A stretch of DNA of 64,000 bases from positions 93,315 to 157,314 of the forward strand of contig CACWHK010000001.1 in assembly GCA_902760755.1 (NCBI GenBank), in the 5' to 3' direction. The DNA is from an uncultured Lachnospiraceae bacterium (lineage in GTDB: Bacteria > Bacillota > Clostridia > Lachnospirales > Lachnospiraceae). The number at the start of each line of letters is the position of its first letter. Position 1 is the first letter of the stretch. The notes below the pieces were generated by a model. That model made no database searches. It was not told the DNA's origin and was given only the letters and a program-made list of their open reading frames with translations. A program made the position numbers and the translations under genes. This document shows positions 54,814 to 62,258 of the stretch, piece by piece.

Positions 54814-55935
54814 ATGCTGGATATATTACGGAACCTGGCAGAACAAACCGGCTTCGCCACCTTGGACTGGAAGAATTATATCATGATCCTGATCGCATTT
54901 CTTTTCATGTATCTTGCGATCGCCAAGGGCTTTGAGCCGCTGCTGCTGGTTCCTATCTCGTTTGGTATGTTCCTGGTAAATATGTTCCCGGACATCATTC
55001 AGGAGGGCGGACTTCTGCACTACTTCTACAAGCTGGATGAGTGGAGTATCCTTCCGTCCCTGATCTTCATGGGCGTAGGTGCCATGACGGATTTCGGACC
55101 GCTGATCGCTTACCCGCCGAGCTTTATTCTCGGTGCCGCGGCGCAGTTCGGTATCTACGGTGCTTACTTCCTTGCCATCGCTTTCGGCTTTACCGGAAAG
55201 GAAGCTGCAGCGATCTCTATCATCGGTGGTGCTGACGGCCCGACGTCCATCTTCCTTGCAGGAAAGCTGGGAATGGGCGGAACACTTCTGGGCCCCATCG
55301 CGGTAGCCGCCTACTCGTACATGTCACTGGTACCTGTCATTCAGCCGCCGGTCATGAAGCTCCTTACCACAGAGAAGGAGCGGAAGATCAAGATGCCGCA
55401 GCTGCGTCAGGTAACCAAGCTGGAGAAGATCCTCTTCCCCATCGTTGTTACACTGGTTGTATGTATGATCCTTCCGACCACAGCTCCGCTGATCGGTATG
55501 CTGATGCTCGGAAATCTGTTCCGCGAGTCCGGTGTTGTTAAGCAGCTGACAGAGACTGCTTCCAACGCTCTGATGTATATCGTAGTTATCCTTCTCGGAA
55601 CCTCCGTTGGTGCAACCACCAGCGCTGAGGCATTCCTGAAGGTCAGCACCCTGAAGATCACACTTCTCGGACTTCTCGCATTTATCCTGGGAACGGCGAT
55701 GGGAGTCGTGTTCGGAAAGATAATGTGTGCCGTGACGAAGGGCAAGATCAACCCGCTGATCGGTTCCGCCGGAGTTTCCGCAGTTCCGATGGCAGCACGA
55801 GTATCACAGAAGGTAGGTGCGGAATACGATCCGACCAACTTCCTGCTGATGAATGCCATGGGCCCGAATGTTGCGGGCGTAATCGGAACGGCTGTCGCCG
55901 CGGGTACGTTCCTTGCCATATTTAACGTACACTAA
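54814..55935 (+). CDS. oadB: Sodium-pump decarboxylase beta subunit
   Basis: Membrane protein of 373 aa with about nine to eleven helices. Family segments: [19 protein letters not shown], the conserved [19 protein letters not shown] with the Na+/carboxybiotin Asp, and [20 protein letters not shown] at the end. It decarboxylates carboxybiotin and exports Na+. GATAAGGAGGAAAA lies before the ATG. It sits between the biotin carrier and the 5S-type subunit. Confidence 0.95.
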   Translation: MLDILRNLAEQTGFATLDWKNYIMILIAFLFMYLAIAKGFEPLLLVPISFGMFLVNMFPDIIQEGGLLHYFYKLDEWSILPSLIFMGVGAMTDFGPLIAYPPSFILGAAAQFGIYGAYFLAIAFGFTGKEAAAISIIGGADGPTSIFLAGKLGMGGTLLGPIAVAAYSYMSLVPVIQPPVMKLLTTEKERKIKMPQLRQVTKLEKILFPIVVTLVVCMILPTTAPLIGMLMLGNLFRESGVVKQLTETASNALMYIVVILLGTSVGATTSAEAFLKVSTLKITLLGLLAFILGTAMGVVFGKIMCAVTKGKINPLIGSAGVSAVPMAARVSQKVGAEYDPTNFLLMNAMGPNVAGVIGTAVAAGTFLAIFNVH

Positions 55936-55949
55936 TGGAGGAAAGATAA

Positions 55950-57356
55950 ATGTCTGAGATAAGAAAAGTAGGAATTACCGAGACTGTGCTGCGTGACGCA
56001 CACCAGTCTCTGATCGCAACAAGAATGACCACCGAGGATATGCTTCCGATCATCGACAAGATGGATCAGGTGGGCTATCACTCCGTAGAGTGCTGGGGTG
56101 GTGCAACCTTCGATGCATGCCTTCGTTTCCTGAAGGAGGATCCGTGGGTAAGACTTCGCAAGCTTCGTGACGGCTTCAAGAATACCAAGCTGCAGATGCT
56201 GTTCCGTGGTCAGAACATCCTGGGCTACAACCATTATTCCGATGATGTGGTAGAGTACTTCGTACAGAAGTCCATCGCAAACGGTATCGATATCATCCGT
56301 ATCTTCGACTGCCTGAACGATCTTCGGAATCTGGAGACTGCAGTAAAGGCAGCCAATAAGGAGAAGGGTCACGCGCAGATCGCCCTGTCCTATACTCTGG
56401 GAGATGCCTACACTCTGGATTACTGGAGAAATATCGCCCGTGAGATCGAGGAGATGGGAGCAGATTCCATCTGTATCAAGGATATGGCAGGACTTCTGGT
56501 TCCGTATGAGGCTGAGAAGCTTGTAAAGGCTCTGAAGGAAGGTACAAAGCTTCCGATCCAGCTGCATACACACTACACCTCCGGTGTAGCTGCCATGACC
56601 TATATGAAGGCCGTAGAGGCAGGCTGCGATGTGATCGACTGTGCCATGTCTCCGATGGCTATGGGTACCTCTCAGCCGGCAACCGAGGTTCTGGTTGAGA
56701 CCTTCAAGGGTACTCCCTATGACACCGGTCTGGATCAGCATCTCCTGGCAGAGATCGCTGATTACTTCACACCGCTTCGTGAGAAATATCTGGCAAGCGG
56801 CCTGATGAGCACCAAGGTTCTCGGTGTTAACATCAAGACCCTTCTGTATCAGGTACCGGGCGGTATGCTTTCCAACCTTGTATCCCAACTGAAGGAGCAG
56901 GGCAAGGAGGATAAGCTTAAGGACGTGCTTGAAGAGGTTCCGCGCGTACGTAAGGACTTCGGTGAGCCGCCGCTTGTTACACCGTCCTCCCAGATCGTCG
57001 GAACTCAGGCAGTTCTGAACGTGGTTCTCGGAGAGCGTTACAAGATGTTCACACAGCAGTCCAAGGATCTTCTTTCCGGTAAGTACGGTCAGACCGTAAA
57101 GCCCTTCAATCCTGAGGTTCAGAAGAAGGCCATCGGTGACGCAGAACCCATTACCTGCCGTCCCGCAGATCTGATCAAGCCGCAGCTGGCGGATATGGAG
57201 AAGGCCATCGCACAGTATAAGCAGCAGGATGAGGATGTCCTTTCCTATGCACTGTTCCCGCAGGTTGCAACGGAGTTCTTCCAGTACCGCGAGGCGCAGC
57301 AGAAAAAGATCGACGTATCCAAAGCGGATACAAACAATATGACGTATCCCGTATAA
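55950..57356 (+). CDS. Oxaloacetate decarboxylase / pyruvate carboxyltransferase subunit (5S type)
   Basis: Protein of 468 aa, TIM-barrel carboxyltransferase without a biotin domain. Motifs: TETVLRDAHQSLIATRM, GATFDACLRFLKEDPW, MLFRGQNILGYNHYSDD, the metal and lysine region DSICIKDMAGLLVP and QLHTHYTSGVAAM. It exchanges CO2 between oxaloacetate/pyruvate and biotin. Because the biotin carrier is separate, it resembles the 5S subunit of Propionibacterium transcarboxylase or a split OadA. It is 14 bases after oadB and is followed by a strong terminator. ATGGAGGAAAG precedes the ATG. Confidence 0.93.
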   Translation: MSEIRKVGITETVLRDAHQSLIATRMTTEDMLPIIDKMDQVGYHSVECWGGATFDACLRFLKEDPWVRLRKLRDGFKNTKLQMLFRGQNILGYNHYSDDVVEYFVQKSIANGIDIIRIFDCLNDLRNLETAVKAANKEKGHAQIALSYTLGDAYTLDYWRNIAREIEEMGADSICIKDMAGLLVPYEAEKLVKALKEGTKLPIQLHTHYTSGVAAMTYMKAVEAGCDVIDCAMSPMAMGTSQPATEVLVETFKGTPYDTGLDQHLLAEIADYFTPLREKYLASGLMSTKVLGVNIKTLLYQVPGGMLSNLVSQLKEQGKEDKLKDVLEEVPRVRKDFGEPPLVTPSSQIVGTQAVLNVVLGERYKMFTQQSKDLLSGKYGQTVKPFNPEVQKKAIGDAEPITCRPADLIKPQLADMEKAIAQYKQQDEDVLSYALFPQVATEFFQYREAQQKKIDVSKADTNNMTYPV

Positions 57357-57362
57357 CAACTG

Positions 57363-57397
57363 ATCGCCGCAGTCACAGCTCTGACTGCGGCGATTTT
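57363..57397 (+). terminator. Rho-independent terminator ending the decarboxylase cluster
   Basis: ATCGCCGCAGTC (57363-57374) pairs exactly with GACTGCGGCGAT (57383-57394), then TTTT. Confidence 0.88.
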
Positions 57398-57428
57398 GGA
57401 AATCGGATGAAATGGAGGAGAAGGTGTT

Positions 57429-58406
57429 ATGAAGATCAGGACAAGAGAACAGCAGATCGTGGCGGATTTCTGGGCAGGCGTTGCCATGTCGAATAAACAG
57501 AAGCCGAAGGGAGTAGAACCGGATGGCTGGCGGGCGGAGAAGCATATCCCTTACCTTCCGGATTACAATGATGACCACACCATGAATCTCTATTATCCCG
57601 AGAACTATGTATTCTCAGGGGATGAGGGAGAAAAGCTTCCCACCATCATCAATATCCACGGAGGAGGCTGGATGTACAGCCACCTGGACGATTCCGAGGC
57701 CTATATGGCTCATCTTGCCTCCAAGGGCTACGCCGTAATGGGAATGGGCTATCAGCTGGTTCCGAAGGTGGATGTCCGCATGATCGTACAGGAGATCTAC
57801 TGCAGCCTTCACTGGCTGGAGCATTACGGTGCAAAGCGTGGCTTTGATCTCACCAGGGTCATGGTGACCGGAGACTCTGCCGGCGGACACCTGGCGCTGC
57901 TGATCGCCTGCATCGAGGAGAGTCCGGAGCTGCAGGCAATCTACGGGGTTGCTCCGCTTAGCTATAAGTTCACCACCATAGGTCTATCCTGTCCCTGCGC
58001 GGATACGAATGAGCTGTATCTCATCCCGTCCCAGAATCCGCAGGAATCCCTGCAGTATGCTATGGCCTATAAGGAGCTGCTGCTGGGAGAGATGGGTATT
58101 ATGGCACCCAACGCCAGAGCCCTCGGCTTTATGGATACCATCTGGTTCCTTCAGGATCCGAGGAAGTTCCCGCCGGTGTTCCTGATCGGCTCCGAGAACG
58201 AATCCCTGTATTATCAGACAAGGAAGCTTCTGATCCTTCTGCAGGAGAAGGGGATGCGTCATGAATCCCTGGTCTGGGAGCAAAAGGACGGAATCCATCT
58301 GATGCACGTCTTTAATGTGGAGCACTGGGAGTGGTATGAGAGTCAGATCTCAAATGACCGGATGCTGGATTATTTTCAGCGCTGTGCAAGAGGAGAGATA
58401 GGATGA
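57429..58406 (+). CDS. Alpha/beta hydrolase, HSL/esterase type
   Basis: Protein of 325 aa. The oxyanion motif HGGGW (INIHGGGWMYSHLDD), the nucleophile elbow VTGDSAGGHLALLI (Ser about residue 156) and a late His in GIHLMHVFNVEHW fit the hormone-sensitive-lipase family of carboxylesterases. There is no signal peptide. The substrate is unknown; acetyl or short acyl esters are usual. GGAGAAGGTG precedes the ATG. Its stop overlaps the next start by 4 bases (ATGA), so the two are translationally coupled. Confidence 0.87.
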   Translation: MKIRTREQQIVADFWAGVAMSNKQKPKGVEPDGWRAEKHIPYLPDYNDDHTMNLYYPENYVFSGDEGEKLPTIINIHGGGWMYSHLDDSEAYMAHLASKGYAVMGMGYQLVPKVDVRMIVQEIYCSLHWLEHYGAKRGFDLTRVMVTGDSAGGHLALLIACIEESPELQAIYGVAPLSYKFTTIGLSCPCADTNELYLIPSQNPQESLQYAMAYKELLLGEMGIMAPNARALGFMDTIWFLQDPRKFPPVFLIGSENESLYYQTRKLLILLQEKGMRHESLVWEQKDGIHLMHVFNVEHWEWYESQISNDRMLDYFQRCARGEIG

Positions 58407-59707
58407 AACGTATGATCATCGTCGGTGGCGGAGCGGCTGGTATGATGTGTGCCATTCATGCCACTTCCGGCTACCGGGTTACGCTTCTGGAAAAGAATGA
58501 AAAGCTGGGAAAGAAGCTTTTTATCACGGGGAAGGGACGCTGCAATCTCACAAATGCCTGCGATGAGGAGTCCTTTCTTCGGAATGTCATGTCCAATTCC
58601 AAGTTCCTTTATAGTGCCATCTATGCCTACAGCCCGGAGCAGGTGATGAAATCCTTTACGGACTGGGGACTTTCCATCAAGACGGAGCGCGGAAACCGTG
58701 TGTTTCCGGCCTCGGATCACTCCTCGGATGTGATCCGTACCCTGGAGCAGGAGATGAAGCGTCGTGGGGTGGAGGTTCGACTTAACACCCGGGTAACGGG
58801 AGTTTCACCTACCTATGAAAACGATGAAACGGATGATACTGCCACGGAACCGGAAGGTGATGGCCCTAAGCAGCGGACCATCCGGGAATGGAGTGTAACC
58901 CTTTCCGACGGAAAGCGTCTTACTGCAGATGTGATTGTCATGGCAACGGGAGGGATCTCTTACCCCGGAACCGGAGCCTCCGGCGAGGGAATCCGGATCC
59001 TGGAGGAGCTTGGTCTTTCCACGCGACCCTTCCAGCCGTCTCTGGTGCCCTTTGTAAGTGACACAGAGCTTTGCAGACCCATGATGGGACTTTCCCTTAA
59101 AAATGTGGAAGCCTCGGTCTACCTTCGTTCCAAACCGAAGAAACCGCTGTTCAGGGAATTCGGAGAGATGCTATTTACCCATTTCGGCGTAAGCGGACCC
59201 CTGATCCTTTCGGCCTCAGGTCGTCTCCAGAAGTACTTTACGGCAGACGGTAGTCCGAAGGAACCGCTGGAGCTTCGGATCGACTGGAAGCCGGCTCTTA
59301 GCACCGAGCAGCTGGATCAGAGAATCCTGCGTGATTTCGATTCGGCAAAGAATAAAACGGCAAGCCACGCGGTAGAAGAGTTGCTTCCCCGTCTTGCCAT
59401 TCCTGTGATCCTGCAGGCTGCAGGGATCCCCGGGGAGAAACGGGTTCATGAGATCACCCAGGAGGAACGAAAAAGTCTGGTGGAGACACTGAAATCCTTC
59501 CCCCTTCCGGTGAAGGGGCTTCGCGGCTTCGACGAAGCCATCATTTCCGCAGGGGGGATCACCGTAAAGGAGATCGATCCGAGGACCATGGAGGTAAAGC
59601 GTTTTCCTGGGCTTCGTGTGATCGGAGAAATGCTGGATCTGGATGCCCTGACCGGCGGATTTAACCTGCAGATCGCATGGTGTACGGCGAAGCTTGCGGC
59701 TCAGTAA
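58403..59707 (+). CDS. FAD-dependent oxidoreductase, HI0933/BaiN family
   Basis: Protein of 434 aa. FAD motif IIVGGGAAGMMCAIHA at the N-terminus, then KLGKKLFITGKGRCNLTNAC (family hallmark), VMATGGISYPGTGASGEGI and, near the end, SAGGITVKEIDPRTMEVK and GFNLQIAWCTAKLA. BaiN of bile-acid-converting clostridia is one named member, but most have no known substrate, so I give no symbol. It is common next to cmk and ispH-rpsA in Clostridia, as here. Coupled to the esterase by an ATGA overlap. Confidence 0.9.
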   Translation: MKRMIIVGGGAAGMMCAIHATSGYRVTLLEKNEKLGKKLFITGKGRCNLTNACDEESFLRNVMSNSKFLYSAIYAYSPEQVMKSFTDWGLSIKTERGNRVFPASDHSSDVIRTLEQEMKRRGVEVRLNTRVTGVSPTYENDETDDTATEPEGDGPKQRTIREWSVTLSDGKRLTADVIVMATGGISYPGTGASGEGIRILEELGLSTRPFQPSLVPFVSDTELCRPMMGLSLKNVEASVYLRSKPKKPLFREFGEMLFTHFGVSGPLILSASGRLQKYFTADGSPKEPLELRIDWKPALSTEQLDQRILRDFDSAKNKTASHAVEELLPRLAIPVILQAAGIPGEKRVHEITQEERKSLVETLKSFPLPVKGLRGFDEAIISAGGITVKEIDPRTMEVKRFPGLRVIGEMLDLDALTGGFNLQIAWCTAKLAAQ

Positions 59708-59722
59708 TTGTTGAGAAAAGAG

Positions 59723-59751
59723 TTTTCATATACACAAAAAAAAGCTATAAT
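59723..59751 (+). promoter_or_regulatory. Possible promoter for the diguanylate cyclase gene
   Basis: TTTTCA (59723-59728), 17-base spacer, TATAAT (59746-59751). The -35 is poor. Confidence 0.5.
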
Positions 59752-59804
59752 AGAATCAGAGTAGTGTTTGCATTTTCGGAACCTGTCTTGGGGGAGGCAA
59801 GTCC

Positions 59805-61442
59805 TTGGCTTACATCGATGAAAGAAATAACAGAATACGGAAGGTGTTCGCGCTTATCCTGGCGGCAGGATGGGTTTTATTTGCTGTTGCCACATTTCTG
59901 GATTGGGACAAGGTATACAACGGTACATCTCCTGTGGTCACTTTTCTTTCTGCGTTTCTGATCTATAAATCCCTTTCTCAGTTCGGGAAATACCGTGCCG
60001 TCGGTATCTGGTTCATGCTGGGCATCTTTGTCTGGTTTCTCGGGGATCTGATGTGGCTGGTTGAAACCTATTTTCTGCCGGACAGCAGGGTGGTAGAGGT
60101 CATCACGGACAATCTTTATCTGTTCCCGGATTATTTCTATGTGGGCGGACTGATCAGCTATGCATCCATTCGTTTCCGGAAGAATGATTTCCAGCTTCTC
60201 ATGGTGGACACCTTCGTTTTTTCCATCATCGCCTTTGATACCTCTCAGTGTGCATTTGAAAATGCAAATCCGCTTTACAAGATCAATTTTGAGAATCTGA
60301 ATACGATCCTTTACTATTTTGTATGCGTCTTTACTCTGATCATGGTATTTCTGATCATGATCAAAACCAGGTTTAAACGACATGCACCCGTATTCTTCGT
60401 GGTCGGCGGAGCGCTGCTCCTTCATACTGCGCTGGAGATCCGCTATACGGCACTTCTCCTTCTGGGGAAAGAGTCGGAGAGTATCATCATCGATATTCTC
60501 TATATTCTCTTCATGATCACCTTTGCATGTGCCCTGTCCTTCGGACGCCTGAGGGACCTTGAGATTGAGCAGGATCACCGGATGGATAACCGTGACAGTA
60601 ATATCCGGAAGCATTTTTCCAGAGTGTACTGGGGAAATGCGGCAATCCTCACCATAACGGCTCTGATCCTTTTTCTGGTAAAGTTCTTTGACAGTCAGGA
60701 TGTATTCGTCTTTGTTATCGTATCCATGGCCTATGTCATTATGTGCAAGACCCTGCAGGCCAACCTGCTTTCGGAGGAGCTGATCCAGCAGCAAAGGAAT
60801 GAGAATGCCCGGCTGGAGGAGATGGTACAGGAGAAGACCAGAGAGCTTCGGGAGATGAACGAGCACCTGGAAAAGATATCCAATACTGACGTCCTGACAG
60901 GCCTCTACAACCGTCGTTACGGTATCGAGTATCTATCCGGACTGGTGATGAAGGCTGAGAATTATCCTGTCGCTTTATACTCGCTGGATCTGAACTACTT
61001 TAAGCCCATCAATGATAATTACGGTCATGATATGGGGGATGTGGTACTGAAGGAGGTTGGACGCCGCCTCGGAAATCTGGGGCAGGACCGCTGTACGGCC
61101 ATCCGGATCGGTGGCGATGAGTTCCTGGTGATCTTCAGGAATGCCTCGAATATTCCGGCGGTTGAGAATGTTGGAAAACTTATCTGTACACGGATGGATG
61201 AGCCTATCCATGCCCATGTGGTGACGGAGGAGAAGGGAGAGCAGAGCGAGACCTTCGTGATCTCAGCCAGCATCGGCGTGGCCCAGTTCCCGGCAGACAC
61301 CGCGGATATGGATACCCTGCTGAAGATGGCGGACCAGGCCCTTTATAAGATCAAGCATACGCATGACAAGAGTGCATTTCTTCTTTATTCCCGCATGCAG
61401 GATTATCATCCGGAGGTGCCGGAGGAAGATGCGGAAATATGA
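59805..61442 (+). CDS. Multi-pass membrane diguanylate cyclase (GGDEF)
   Basis: Protein of 545 aa, TTG start with GGGGGAGG 8 bases upstream. About eight to ten hydrophobic helices (residues about 10-325), a coiled coil (SEELIQQQRNENARLEEMVQ), then a GGDEF domain starting DVLTGLYNRRYGIEY. The active-site signature is intact (RIGGDEFLVI). The inhibitory RxxD site that would lie upstream of it is not present (LGQDRCTAIRI). It should make cyclic di-GMP in response to a membrane or intracellular cue. It stands between the HI0933 gene and cmk with no other c-di-GMP gene near. Confidence 0.92.
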   Translation: MAYIDERNNRIRKVFALILAAGWVLFAVATFLDWDKVYNGTSPVVTFLSAFLIYKSLSQFGKYRAVGIWFMLGIFVWFLGDLMWLVETYFLPDSRVVEVITDNLYLFPDYFYVGGLISYASIRFRKNDFQLLMVDTFVFSIIAFDTSQCAFENANPLYKINFENLNTILYYFVCVFTLIMVFLIMIKTRFKRHAPVFFVVGGALLLHTALEIRYTALLLLGKESESIIIDILYILFMITFACALSFGRLRDLEIEQDHRMDNRDSNIRKHFSRVYWGNAAILTITALILFLVKFFDSQDVFVFVIVSMAYVIMCKTLQANLLSEELIQQQRNENARLEEMVQEKTRELREMNEHLEKISNTDVLTGLYNRRYGIEYLSGLVMKAENYPVALYSLDLNYFKPINDNYGHDMGDVVLKEVGRRLGNLGQDRCTAIRIGGDEFLVIFRNASNIPAVENVGKLICTRMDEPIHAHVVTEEKGEQSETFVISASIGVAQFPADTADMDTLLKMADQALYKIKHTHDKSAFLLYSRMQDYHPEVPEEDAEI

Positions 61443-61539
61443 ATGCATTATATTAAAAATGTATTATATATGAGTATGATAATAAAGCATTTGTTAATGC
61501 AATAGAAAACACCTGAAATCGGGGAATTGGAGGATGAAA

Positions 61540-62235
61540 ATGAACATAGCCATCGACGGACCGGCAGGAGCCGGAAAAAGTACAATCGCAAGACTTGCAG
61601 CACAGCGTCTCGGGTTTCTTTATGTGGATACGGGAGCCATGTACCGCGCGATCGCACTGTATCTTCTGGATGCCAAAACAGACATCGAAGATGAAGATAA
61701 GCTGAAATCGGCACTGGATCATATTCGGATCAATATCGCCTATGAGAAGGATGTACAGCATGTATTCCTGAACCTGCAGGATGTGTCTGCGGAGATCCGC
61801 AGCGAGAAGGTGGGAAATATGGCATCAAAGGTGGCTGCGCTTCCGGAGGTTCGTGCGAAGCTGCTGGATCTGCAGAGAGATATAGCCGCAAAGAATGATG
61901 TTCTGATGGACGGAAGAGATATCGGAACCAACATCCTGCCGAATGCGGAGCTGAAGATCTATCTTACAGCCTCCGTAGAGGTGCGTGCGGAGCGTCGCTT
62001 CAGGGAGTTAAAGCAGATGGGCGGGCGCCCGAATCTGGATGTGATCAAGGCAGATATCGAACAGCGGGATTATCAGGATATGAACCGTGAGATTGCACCG
62101 CTCCGCCAGGCGGAGGATGCGATACTGGTGGATTCCTCGGATATGACCATCGATGAAGTGGTGAACCGGATCGTTACGCTTGCGAAGGAACGTGCCGCAG
62201 CGGATGCGGATTATGCCGAGAGTGATCAGGATTAA
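61540..62235 (+). CDS. cmk: Cytidylate kinase
   Basis: Protein of 231 aa. P-loop IDGPAGAGKSTIARLAAQ, LYVDTGAMYRAIALYL, DGRDIGTNILPNAELKIYL and the Arg-rich lid AERRFRELKQMGG. It phosphorylates CMP and dCMP. ATG 61540 is chosen because GGAGG (61529-61533) directly abuts the alternative ATG at 61534. It is 23 bases before ispH-rpsA, the usual clostridial order. The 97 bases before it are AT-rich but show no clear promoter. Confidence 0.95.
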   Translation: MNIAIDGPAGAGKSTIARLAAQRLGFLYVDTGAMYRAIALYLLDAKTDIEDEDKLKSALDHIRINIAYEKDVQHVFLNLQDVSAEIRSEKVGNMASKVAALPEVRAKLLDLQRDIAAKNDVLMDGRDIGTNILPNAELKIYLTASVEVRAERRFRELKQMGGRPNLDVIKADIEQRDYQDMNREIAPLRQAEDAILVDSSDMTIDEVVNRIVTLAKERAAADADYAESDQD

Positions 62236-62258
62236 TCAGTGTAGAGGTTGCGGGAAAG

